20,389 bases of DNA from Choristocarpus tenellus KU-1152 (taxonomy: Eukaryota > Phaeophyceae). Location: the NCBI GenBank assembly GCA_964200185.2, contig CAXNAD020000398.1, positions 1 through 20,389 on the forward strand, in the 5' to 3' direction. Both the position numbers and the translations under genes were made by a program. Within the stretch, counting starts at the first letter, position 1. Each line of letters begins with the position of its first letter. Shown here piece by piece: positions 10,456 through 20,389 of the stretch. The notes beneath the pieces are model-generated. The model ran no database searches, had not been told where the DNA came from, and saw nothing but the letters and a program-made list of their open reading frames with translations.

Positions 10456-13400
10456 ATGGCGTCCAATCCTCCACCCGTGCCGGTGATCGACATCACCCCG
10501 CTCATGGATTCAAAAAGGTGTGACTTATTGTCGATATCTCCGAGTAACGATCCAGTGAAAAATGACTTCGGTCATCATCGGCATGTCCGCATCGCCCACT
10601 TTGGTCTTTGACTCTTGCATAACAACTCGTGGGATGAAGGTCGCCAGCAAATGAACACGCGGTGGCGCAACAAGTATGTAACGCCTTGGCCTCAGGTGGT
10701 ATTTTTTTTGCCAAGGGTCATGGAATAAAGGATGCGACGCGCCAGCGGGCCTTCGATGATGCTAAGTGAGACATGGATTCGGTGTAGGCAGTATGATCGC
10801 AATCCCGCTAAACCAATGCTTTGCATGCCTGGTGTTGGTCTCCTAGAATCTCGCTCATCAAATCTCACCCAGCCTATGTATATCCTCTGTGATTGCAGAT
10901 AATGATGGAGGTAATTGGCAACATCAGTCCAACAATGATACAACAATGGGTGTCAAACTCGTCACTCAACTTCAACGTATCCCACTCTCGATCTGTACAC
11001 ATTCCTTCCATTACAATATAGGGTCCACCACCTATTTTATACTGTCCAACGCAGGAACAGTACCCAAGAATCGAAATGATATTGTCGAAACAGACGAGAC
11101 TTGTGTGTATATTTTTATTTTCATCTCCCGCCTCGCCCACATCAATCCTAGGTTGCATGTGTGGAGTACCCATTTTCTACGTTTTAGTTTGAGTTCAATA
11201 TTGTTGCAGCACTTGCACCCATTTAGATTGATGAGGATCCTCATGCGGAATTGTAGGTCTATAAACCAGTTGTTGGTTATTGCAAGGTATCTCGATATTG
11301 CCCGGTCCTTACGTGGGGTTAGTATTTTATGCCTTGTCTGGGGTCTCAAGTGACATGAAGTTATTGATGAAGAAAAATGTGATAATAATATTTCAGCTAC
11401 ACACCTGGACAATCGAGACACTTTCTATATAAATAGTATCTCTGATGAGGATGACACCAATGTGTTCCAATCGACTCAGAAACTTCTTCTCACTCGGGAA
11501 GGAGGAGAAGTGTTTGATACCAGCAAAGAAGGGTGGTTTTACTCGAGGGTACATTGGTTTTGGTGGAGAAAGTGGCTCAAACCGCTTGGAGTGCAAGGAG
11601 GCGTTCAGCTATGGGTAAGTCTGATGATTTGACCTTGCGGGAGAGAAAGATGGGAACTCGTACATTTCCTCAATCCTGAGAAGAGTCAGTGTCACGACCT
11701 TGTTTCTCAGGGTATTGTGTGCATCGGTGTTATTTTGCATTATCAGGTTTTTTTGGTCTCATATCTTCTGTATGTTGTGTAACCTCTGTCAATACACCAC
11801 TTTGATGCCAAAAAAAACAAAAGTGCCTATTTTGTGCATCCAAAATGTCAACTTACCTTTGTTGGCAGGTACCCATGGCCAGAGGAACAGCCTCCAGAAA
11901 ACGCCTTACAGGTGAGGTGAAATAACAACTCCAGAAAATTATTCTACGATAATCATACACTGTACTACAGAGAGTATTACTGAACTATAGTAGGAGTTGT
12001 TCACACCTGACATACTTTTTACATTCCACTCAAAAGGCTTGTAATAGCAGGTTGAGATTTTTGTCAAATTTTAAAATGGTATTTTGTTGCATTGAAGGGA
12101 TCTATCTAACCAGTTGAATGATGTGTTCTATTCTGGTTCCAGAAGTCGAAAGTGTGCCCCCTATGATCCCATCTCAGGTTTAGCTCAAACTCTTGCACCT
12201 ATTTTTTCAAAATATTATAATGCTTCATGATGTCGCAGCCCATTGCTGCCCAGTACTACAACAGAAGATGCATGCTCACATGCATCATTAGATCATCTCA
12301 AAGTATTGGTACTCATATGTATTGCACACGCCGTCCTCATGCACACCTTACTAGTCCATTATTGCCTGCCTGCCTGTCCATGGGTTGGCATGCACTGTTG
12401 ATGAATGAATTTGTTTTCACGTTTCTGTAATGTAATGCGTTGTAATAGGGCCCCAATATCTGGCCAGCCCAGGACATTCAAGAAGATGGCTGGTGTCAGC
12501 GGATGATCGAACTGTTCAGGTGGGCCGATATGATGCATTGAGTGGTTAGCTCAGAGTTCAAAATGACTTTGATGGTAAGGTCTTCTCCTTGCCCTGCTGT
12601 GCATGACTGCAAGTCATCCCATGCCCTTGTAAGAGACAGGCAAAGGGAGTAGTTTTTTTCATTTCATGATTTACTGGACACAGGTATTATACTTACATTA
12701 GTAGCATCTCTAAATGTGTCCGATAGGTAGCGGTTGTATGTACACCTCAAGAGCAATTCTCTTTCACAAGCCAGAAACGATCTCCTCTGGTCAAGGAAAT
12801 GGGGATGACACACGCCCTTCATAGTATGCTTTTGAAGTACTGTAATTATGATGACATTTTCAAAGCCCTGTCAATCATTTTAAACCAGCACCACGAGAAC
12901 AAAGAGGTTGAACAAAGAGGTATTGGTCCCTGTGTGGGTATGTATGATCTCTAACTCATGATGTATTGTTTACGTACTTCATTGTTACAGGCTCATGGTA
13001 CGTGTCTGCGAATCAGTCAGCAGAGGAGTGTCCCTCGGGTTGGGTCTTGAAGATGAGGAGCTTCGCACCCTGTGCACTGGTGGAGACACCATTAGCCTGA
13101 TGCGACTATTCCACTACTTCCCGTACCAAAATCACAACCTTGAGGTCGCTACTGTCAGTAGCAATACTGACACCCCATCCAATACATCCAGTAGCACTTT
13201 CATGGAGACCTTGCTAGATGACCGGGGCAAAGGAGGACCTGGTGGAGGGAGCCTAAACAGCAGTGAGAGCAGAGCAGAGGTGGATGAAATTGAGTGATTC
13301 CTTTCTATAGTTTGTCAAGACCATCTCCATTTTCTTTTCTGTTATCTCTCTTTTCCTGTCTCCCTTTTTCCTGGTGGGTGTCTTCTGCCCTTCTTTTAAC

Positions 13401-16132
13401 CACTGCGTCATGTTGGATATCCCAGTGTGTATATATGTATGTATTTGAATGAAAACAACAATGGTGAGTGGTTTGATATATTTCTCTCTCTATCTCTCTC
13501 CGGGACATCAAGTTGAGGTTGTAGATGTTTGTTAGGATGACTTGCTACAGAATTTCCATGTGCCCGGGTGGTTCTTCTAAGATTTCACTAGTCCCACCAA
13601 AGTTGTTACAGGAGCAAGGTGGAAATTGTACACCTCTTTGATCCTATCTCCACTGAGCTGCTTTTTTTTTTCTACATACCAATCAACAATATAATGATGG
13701 TTGCCCAACCGCAAAAAGCTGGAAAAAATCAGCTCAAGCCCTCACACGGACTGGGGATTCTTGACTTGTATCCTACAAGATGATGTCGGCGGCCTACAGT
13801 ATAAGCACCAAGGCATTGACAGGTGACTTGTCTTGGGAGGTGTTTGGCTCTGCTTTGTGCTAGACATACCACATACATCCTTCACCTGTGCGTTTTTTTC
13901 AAAAAGTGCTTGTTGCTTTGTGAGATCTCTGGTCAATAGGGCAAGTGAGAGCAAGCAGTTTTGTGCACAGTGCTCTGAAGTGTGGATCTGAATGGCATGT
14001 GTGAAAAGTCCTTGTTATCCTCACTGGCACTATTTTTGTATAGGTGGCTGGATGTGCCCTGTGTGGAAGATGCATTGGTGGTGAACTGTGGGGATTACCT
14101 ATCTCTCTTCAGCGGAGGAAAGCTAAGGTGGTTGTTACAATTACTATCAGATTTTATAGCATTGAGGAGGAGAGGACAAGGCACAAATGTGTCGTGTACA
14201 GAAATGGAATGGTCTGAATCATACATCAATCCAATATATTATATATATATATAACCCTAACCCTAATCCAATATAGTATGTGTTCAACTCAAATGTGAAG
14301 GTGGAAAATGTCGACCAAGGGTCTCTCAGGCAGGGATATGCTGTACACCCTGCCCACTTTCCCATCGAACAATTATCAATAGCAAGCACAACACAGGAGT
14401 CAAAGTATCTTAGAGGGTGGAGCTGCGTCCTTTTGGTGGCCAAAATCCAATGTTGNNNNNNNNNNAATTTTGGCTGTGGTATTTGTTAGGAAGTGTTAGT
14501 ATCCTTGTTCCAGACACACATTTTCATAGCGTACACATTTTACCCCCACTGAAACATTTTGGAGTAGGAAAATTTCATTAGAAAAACCCGTGTGAACCCA
14601 AGCCACAAACAAACCGGGCAAGACTCGTACCCTTTAAGATACTTTCACTCACAGAAAACATTATTTTGCCAATAATTTTCAAGGGTGCTTTTGAAGTATG
14701 ATAATTAAGTGTGCCTCGTCTCCTTTTGTTTGCTCTGTCACTCTAATGTCACAACCAATCTGTTTTCGGGAATAGTACGTGATTCAGCAGACTCCAAGAT
14801 GTTCAGGAGATCTCAACTGCAATAAAGTTTGTGGTTGTCAAGGACCAAGACCTTCCTGAGCACCAATATTCCACTAGTTTCCTTTTTTTTTTGTACAATG
14901 TGGAAGCTGTCGCTTGATTCTGTGCCTTCCTTTCCTCTTTGCCTGCATGTGTGTGAATGTGTGTATGCCGTCATGCTCAACCAGGTCCCCTGTGCATCAG
15001 GTTGTAACTAAGGGGTTAGAACGCACCTCGTTTGTGTTCTTCTACTACCCAAGCTTTGACGCAACATTACCTGTCAACAAAGGTGCACGACCGTACTACT
15101 ATTGAACCTCAAACCATTTGTTTAAATCCTTTGAACCTTTTTTTTCACTTCTGTGATTATTTTTCTGTACACCTTACTTTGAAAGGTATAGTCACAACAT
15201 TTTTGAAGTGGGAAGATGTTTCTCATTCCTGCTGAAAGCAGAATTTTCCGCCTTCCCCCTCAAGTGCACAAGGAATGCTGATAGTAACAAGATGTTTCAT
15301 TTTCGCTCGTGCCTTGATTTGAATAGTGAATAGTTTGTGGCATATGGCTTGAGCACATGCCCTCCTTTAACCCCTCAATTCCTTGTTTTGTTAACACATC
15401 GTATGTTTGTCGTGCTACAGATAGATACACGACATTAGACCAGTATCTCCCTGGGCTTGTGTGTGACCCCTCACACCTCAACAAAATACAGTATGCTTTT
15501 AATAGACATTTACAATGTGTTGCGTGGTACAAAAATTTGACTTGCATAAATTTATGTTACTTAAAGAAATTGTGTTGGTAATAGAACCGGTTTCTTATTT
15601 GGCTCTTGCCCTCCTCCACTAGAACATAAAGGCCCCATAACCCATGATATTCAGTTGAACTAGACAGTTGTGCAACTACTATCCCAGAATGAATCTAGCT
15701 GTAGGAAGGTCTGGACTATCACCACATGCTGACCTCTCATGTCCCATCCATACTGTGTCATCATCAGTATTATGGCCTAACTTTAACATTTCTATATACT
15801 GGAGTAGTTGAATTACGCATTGGTGTAACCAGCATTAAGGACAGACCCTTTTGGTGTAGATTTGATTTGCACTGATGAATGCACAATTCTTAAGTCCCCC
15901 CCCCTAAGCCTTCTGTGTTTTACTGATTGCTTTGCCCACTGTGCTCGCAGAGTCACATAGTAGTCGCACAGTCCAAGACTCCAAGATGGACAATGCATCA
16001 ACGGAAGTCGAGACATGCCGTCTTCCGACAGAGTACAACACATTGCTCGACTTGAGTGATAGAGTGGACTTAACCCAGATATCCTTTGGGGAGTATCTGG
16101 CAATGAAGTGGGGGGGGGTGTTTCGCGAATAG
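10456..16132 (+). CDS. Isopenicillin-N-synthase-like 2-oxoglutarate/Fe(II) dioxygenase (10 exons)
   Basis: Predicted oxygenase using Fe(II), 2-oxoglutarate and O2; substrate unknown. Proposed exons: 10456-10517, 10640-10765, 11450-11614, 11869-11911, 12449-12520, 12991-13279, 13719-13822, 14044-14127, 14985-15082 and 15951-16132 (TAG). All introns are GT-AG with matching phase, giving about 407 residues. The N-terminal domain shows VPVIDITPL, GGIFFAKGHGI, RNFFSLGKEEK and LQGPNIWP. The catalytic domain shows SLGLGL, RLFHYFPY, SSPHTDWGFLT (iron His and Asp), DALVVNCGDYL, SPVHQVV (second iron His) and ERTSFVFFYYP; Arg and Ser fall at +9 and +11 from that His, the spacing of the family's R-x-S motif. 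The C-terminus ISFGEYLAMKW is typical. Odd points: exon 5 carries one extra base that breaks frame, and a Ser/Gly/Thr-rich insert precedes HTD. An in-frame ATG at 10435 is an alternative start. The starts of exons 2, 3 and 7 are the least certain boundaries. Confidence 0.87.
14228..14275. repeat. Interstitial telomeric/TA insertion between 11-bp direct repeats
   Basis: Within oxygenase intron 8, the 11-mer AATCCAATATA occurs at 14228-14238 and again at 14265-14275. Between them lie a TA dinucleotide run and AACCCTAACCCT, two units of the C-rich telomere strand. The arrangement resembles a small insertion with a duplicated target. Confidence 0.75.
14456..14465. other. Assembly gap (10 N)
   Basis: Ten undetermined bases inside oxygenase intron 8 (14128-14984). 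The real gap length is unknown. No exon of the model touches it. Confidence 0.98.
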
Positions 16133-16540
16133 AAGATTTTATCTGTGATGTACATGGATGGTTCGTGTGTGTGTGTCTATATATATATATATATTTCTTT
16201 TCCAAGATGATCAGAAGTCACCAACGTAAGTGTACATGTCACAAGACTCTTACAACTTTTTTTTTCGTGCTCACAATTTTTAACTGCTGTCGCATCAACT
16301 TGTGCAATGCAAATGGATTGCTGCATCCATTCAGTTTGTATAGCGAGGTTGATAGAGAGGCACAGGATTATGCTATTTGTTGGGTAGAGCGAGGATTGAG
16401 TGGAGACTACATGGCAAAATGCTGGAGGCCGACAGTGAGTGAAGTTGTTGATGTTTCAAGTCCTCAAGGGATTTCAACATTGCCAAAGCGCAAAAGTGCG
16501 TATATGACATTCAAATACAATGTATTCAGAACTGAGAACT
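16133..16540. other. 3' flank of the oxygenase gene with an unassigned open frame
   Basis: Directly after the oxygenase stop there is a TA microsatellite (about 16180-16194) and an open frame of 144 codons on the plus strand (16108-16542) that starts inside the last oxygenase exon in another frame. Its later part, around YAICWVERGLSGDYMAKCW, looks protein-like but matches nothing I recognise. Its stop lies exactly at the edge of the adjacent MITE-like copy. Most of this is probably 3' untranslated and intergenic sequence. Confidence 0.4.
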
Positions 16541-16794
16541 AAACCAATTGAGATGTAGATATATATGAACCCTTTTACTTTCTAAGTGTTTTTTCTTACC
16601 CTGTGCAATACACTTTATTTCACTACTTCATATGCACAAACAGTGTACGCAAAATTGGTATTTCCCCTTTTTAAACACAAAGTGACGCCTCAGCTCAGCA
16701 AAGGTTCTTCCTGTAATTGTGTGAAATGTTGTCTTTTTTTGCCTTTTATTGGAATCCTTAAAATACAACCCTACCTACCTCTCAGTTGGTTTGA
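16541..16794. mobile_element. MITE-like inverted-repeat element, copy D
   Basis: About 254 bases with inverted termini: left AAACCAATTGAGATGTAG, right CTACCTCTCAGTTGGTTT. The right end aligns closely with copy A: ATCCTTAAAATnCAA and TACCTCTCAGTT occur in the same order. The left half aligns with the fragment at 18098. No transposase is encoded. Confidence 0.68.
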
Positions 16795-18097
16795 CTCTTG
16801 AGCCTTGCTTCAATTCAACCACATTCACTTGCATACTCTACTTTCAAGAAGTCAATCACCTTGTTATAGCTCTATTTACTACTCCAGAGTTAGGTTGGTT
16901 CCAATTCTTTTAGTTCAGCATAGGAGTATGATTCGTATTTCACTGGGCTCTCTTCCTCCAACCCCAAATTGCATATGCTTCAAGCAACTTGGTATTTTAC
17001 AGTGAGAACATGTCGCAAGCTTGTAGGATACTGTAGCCCAGTACGAAAGATGTTCTGCTGGACCAAGTATTGAAAGTAGTAATTGAGTGAAGGTGAGGTT
17101 TGGTGCTGTAACTGCTTGCGTCAATGTTTCCCAAAAACATTTCACATGAGTTCCCTGTATGAATTTCAACCCTTGTATGGCAGACCCCATGGCACAGACC
17201 AATGTCTGACGTAAGTTAGGGAACAGAAGAAACTCAAAGAATTCGCTCCATGAGAGGTGGTTCTGTCACAGATCCACCTATTGTCTTGCCGCACTTATTG
17301 ATCTTCAATAGTATTGATAGCATAATACACCCTTAATCTTCCTTTATTGCATGAAATATATCATACCTCGGAAGATGTAATGCTTGTGAATACAATGTTA
17401 GACGTTTTTGAGTTTCACGTAACTAGGTGTTGTTGTGATAATGGACATTTTACACATGGCCCCGAATGCTCCTTTGTCCTGTCTCGGAGACCTATGTTAC
17501 ACAAACCCAATTTTCTCCATCATTTGCCAAACGACAGACGTTAGAGGGTAATTGGTTTTGAGTGCTGTCCTTGACATGGATGTTAGACATCTGATGGTTT
17601 ATATGCTCCCTACAAGAAAAAGATCATTCGCTTGTGCTGAGACCACGCGTGTCAGTCACTATTAACCTAAAATTGCCAGTTTGGGGCTAAGGATCACGGT
17701 ATGAGGTTAATTTGATGCCTCGAAGTAGTCAGAAATTGGTGGTTGGATGGCGGTCGTTGCTGGACTTTGCTTGAGTGTGTAGCATTGACACCCTCTACTT
17801 GCCAAGCAAACCTACTTCCCTCCATTTCATGAGGTCCACTAGGGTTTGTATGAATGTATTCAGTCATTCGGGGCTTTTATTTCCCTGTGTGATACGTGTT
17901 TGGTTGTAATTGCAAAGATACTTCCATTGGGACCAATTCCGAATCTGTCCAAGTTGAACCTGAAACTTGATTGCGGGACAAGCAACCTGTAGGTAATGGA
18001 GTGTTGTACTGCTTAGGTTGAATTGCGCCTCAGAATATGTTAAAGGATGAGCAAGACAGGGAGTTTTTTTTATCATGCCTAACACTAGCAGATAGGA
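16795..18097. other. Intergenic stretch with no recognisable gene
   Basis: The open frames here are short (95 codons or fewer) and lack family motifs or convincing splice structure. I see no RNA gene: no tRNA-like T-loop motif was found on either strand. Confidence 0.55.
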
Positions 18098-18235
18098 GCC
18101 AAACCGATTGAGAAGTAAACAGGTTTAGACTCTTTTGCATTCTAACCTGTATCTGTTACCCCATGCAATGCACTCTATTTCATTGCTTATGTGAACAAAA
18201 GATACCCAATATCAGCATCACTATCCTTCTGGAAA
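18098..18235. mobile_element. MITE-like element, copy E, left part only
   Basis: The sequence starting AAACCGATTGAGAAGTA aligns by eye with the left 110 or so bases of copy D, sharing TTACCC...TGCAATnCACTnTATTTCA in the same order. The matching right end is not found downstream, so the copy appears truncated or diverged. The right limit is approximate. Confidence 0.55.
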
Positions 18236-18624
18236 ATAATATTGCATAGTACCTTCATTACGCAGAAAAATCCCATTAGAACTGTGCAATGTTCTTGTTG
18301 TGTCGCTCTAAATGGATAGACTTTCTGGGAGGGGCTGGACCCTTCAGGGGTTGCACACCAAATAGAGGAGAGGTTGGAGCGTGGTGTGACTCCTTGCGTC
18401 TTTGTACAAGAGGGAGTCTGTTATTATGTTGAAGTCAAAGTGCGATATTAATATATTACCTACATACAAACTATACTACTCGAAGTATCAGTATAGTAGT
18501 GGGACTTCAAAGCGTCGTTAGTGAAAGAGTCGCTTGTTCTAGTTTTCTTCTAATTTCTTGTATATACGCTACCACAACTTATTCTGGATAGTGTTAATGA
18601 GAGTCCTCTGATGTTGAGTTGAGA
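18236..18624. other. Intergenic stretch with no recognisable gene
   Basis: AT-rich sequence between two MITE-like copies. No open frame of note, RNA gene or repeat was recognised. Confidence 0.5.
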
Positions 18625-18869
18625 CAAAGTTAACGAGAGGTACTCAGAGTTGCATTTCAAGAGTGCTGACAAATATGTACAAATTTCGACTTTTTCTTTT
18701 TTTTAACAAATGCATATAGGATATTTTCTGAAATGTGTCGAAAAGTTCGAACAGCAAAAAAATCAACCCTCTCAAGTCAAACTTAGAACTGCATCCACAG
18801 AATTTTTGGTGAAATGCAGAAGAGACTTTTGATTAGAAACTGCCAAAACCTACCTCTCGCTTACTTTGG
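18625..18869. mobile_element. MITE-like inverted-repeat element, copy C (inverted orientation)
   Basis: About 245 bases. The left end CAAAGTTAACGAGAGGTA and the right end TACCTCTCGCTTACTTTG are inverted repeats matching copy B's termini. The reverse complement of the interior aligns with copies A and B: it contains TTTGACTTGAGAG and CGACACATTTCAGAAAAT in the same order as copy B. The element is therefore inserted in the opposite direction. Confidence 0.75.
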
Positions 18870-19550
18870 CTTGTATTGAATGCATATTGTTTCTTGTTCT
18901 CCACACTCTAGTATTGTACATGTATTTTTTGGTATTGCCTTTTTTTTCCGTTCCTGTTTCCCTTTATTTTATTTCCTACATCACAATGTCTAACATGTCC
19001 AGTAGTGTACAAAATAACAAAATATTAGGACTCAAGCACATCTTAAACAAAAGCCGAAAATAAGAATCAGAGCTGATCCAACAAAAGACAAGAACTACGT
19101 GCTTTTACACAGTATGTGAAAGAGGGATGAAAGGATAACTGCTACTACTACTGTTGTATAGATAGGTGGTGGGGAGGTTTTTCCATACTTTTCAGGTTTC
19201 CTATTATTTTGGGGAGAATCGTGCGCAAGCACAAGGTTGAGTCTACATATGAGGGGGAATGGCAGTACTGGTAATGAGGTGAAGTAGGATGGAAACGTGT
19301 AGGTTTTGTAGAGATGGTCCAATTGAGGTAGTGTTCTTAGTGAGTTTTCTCTTTCAGGATTTACTATGAGTATCTGAGAGTGAACGGGAATATCTACACA
19401 CGAGAAAGAGAGCTGGAATAGGTAACACACAGGCACAGACAAATGGACGGACACGATTTTTTTGGTTTTGCGCAGTATGTACATGCGAGGGACTCCGAAC
19501 AAAAAAATATGCTCATGACTGACTTCACTTGACTACATACATATGTGAGA
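18870..19550. other. Intergenic stretch with no recognisable gene
   Basis: The longest open frame is on the minus strand at 19502-19095 (135 codons). It is rich in Leu, Ser, Pro and Val and has no motif I recognise; it may be a chance frame across skewed-composition DNA. Confidence 0.45.
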
Positions 19551-19864
19551 GGGCATAATATTACATATTATATTTGTTTGGAGTTTGTAATTTGAGGTCC
19601 ACCAAGCCATTTTTTTGACATTTCAAGGTGCACAGAAAAATTGAACTCAGAAATAGTATGAAAAAATATGTTTTTCAAAAAGATCGTTTTTGGTCCAAGA
19701 TTGAAGATTGGAATAGTTAACCTTTTCCTTTTCTCTTCACAAAAAGTACCACCTTGTTTGGTCTAAATTGCAATCAAGAGATAGACATTCTAGAATTTCC
19801 ATTTTGTTGGAGTTGCCATTTTTGGTGTTTAAAAAGGTGGACCTCATATTTGTATTATTATGCC
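19551..19864. mobile_element. Second inverted-repeat element, unrelated to the A-E family
   Basis: About 314 bases. The outer ends GGCATAATA (left, from 19552) and TATTATTATGCC (right) are inverted repeats. Inside them GAGGTCCACC (about 19595) pairs with GGTGGACCTC (19836-19845). The two pairs occur in mirrored order, so the whole element has a stem-like structure with interrupted arms. There is no coding capacity. It is best read as a MITE-like element of another family; no target duplication was recognised. Confidence 0.62.
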
Positions 19865-20346
19865 ATCTGACATTTACAGATGTGTCAGGGGGAAAATCAA
19901 CAATAGCTATTGACATGTCAGAATAAACCCTAAAAAAGTAGCACTTGTCATAAATGTTAAAAACATTAATCTATCTACTATTTTACTACCAGGTACGCCA
20001 CACACCCCTCCCTTCCTGTGCCTCTAACCTAGCCTAGTCCTGCCCCCAGGGTGAGGGGCTAGGGAGGCACCTCACGAATCCAACAAGCTCCTCCTTGCCC
20101 ATCTCCCTTGTGCTTCCAGCTTAAAGCGCATGACCCGTCAGGATAGGGCTACCTGTGTTGTGACAGAAACTCTATGTCTTAGACGGGATTTGACAGCCCC
20201 CTTCCTGTTATAATAACATCCTGTCCCTCTCCCCCCTACCACGTGCGTAGCTAGCTCATTCAGAAAACTTTCCGCTTGCTTGCCGAGGGACCCACCACAA
20301 AGGTGTTGTAGATATAACTACGAGGGTAAAAAGAGCCCCTGTAGTG
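19865..20346. other. Right-flank sequence, GC rising, no gene recognised
   Basis: Composition shifts to C-rich from about 20000. There is no open frame of note. The segment beginning TGTTGTGACAGAAAC near 20156 has the TG start common at LTR ends, but no partner copy lies in the window, so I do not call an LTR. Confidence 0.4.
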
Positions 20347-20380
20347 GGTGCGCTTTCGCACCTCAGCTGCAGCAGCAGCT
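20347..20380. repeat. Two adjacent perfect hairpins
   Basis: GGTGCG and CGCACC (20347-20352 and 20357-20362) form a 6-bp stem with a 4-base loop CTTT. Immediately after, AGCTGC and GCAGCT (20365-20370 and 20375-20380) form another 6-bp stem with loop AGCA. The window ends nine bases later, so the context is cut off. Confidence 0.6.
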
Positions 20381-20389
20381 ACACCATTG

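Noticed and set aside
10889-11353. A 154-codon plus-strand open frame.
   Set aside because: It lies inside oxygenase intron 2, shows no family motif and is in a region where both strands happen to be open.
11032-11421. A 129-codon minus-strand open frame.
   Set aside because: It is antisense within the same intron, has no recognisable domain and is overlapped by the opposite-strand frame.
12141-12178. A possible extra oxygenase exon between exons 4 and 5.
   Set aside because: Exons 4 and 5 join directly in phase across LQ-GPNIWP as expected for the family. The longer versions of the extra exon hit a stop; the 25-nt version would restore the downstream frame but destroy the conserved motif.
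20156-20389. A possible LTR beginning TGTTGTGACAG.
   Set aside because: There is no second copy, no primer-binding site and no target duplication within the window.

Overview
The window looks like nuclear DNA from a eukaryote, most likely an alga or another protist. Protein-coding signal appears only as short exons separated by GT-AG introns of about 200 to 900 bases. The intergenic DNA is AT-rich and holds decayed transposons, short inverted-repeat elements and TTAGGG-type telomeric motifs. I cannot name the organism. The style of the integrase relic and the TTAGGG motifs would fit a stramenopile or a fungus-like protist, but that is inference.

Layout. Bases 1-1180 hold a decayed Ty3/gypsy integrase on the minus strand. 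Bases 1181-8039 hold no gene that I recognise: there is a degenerate three-copy tandem repeat (3720-4105) and two copies of a MITE-like inverted-repeat element (4412-4656 and 5369-5622). Bases 8040-10016 (minus) encode a four-EF-hand calmodulin-like protein in four exons. Bases 10456-16132 (plus) encode an isopenicillin-N-synthase-type 2-oxoglutarate/Fe(II) dioxygenase in ten exons, with the full H-x-D...H iron triad and R-x-S carboxylate motif. The rest, to 20389, is mostly non-coding. It carries three more copies or fragments of the same MITE family, a different inverted-repeat element (19551-19864) and a pair of small hairpins at the right edge.

The two genes are transcribed divergently from a 440-base interval that probably holds both promoters and perhaps a spliced 5' leader for each. 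Nothing in the sequence shows a functional link between the calcium sensor and the oxygenase beyond this shared promoter region. I found no clear case for a new biological system. The points most worth checking are a one-base frame break in oxygenase exon 5, a Ser/Gly/Thr-rich insert just before the iron-binding motif that alternative splicing could remove, and a small telomeric-repeat insertion flanked by an 11-base direct repeat in an oxygenase intron. All exon boundaries were placed by eye from splice consensus, phase and family motifs; no transcript data were used.
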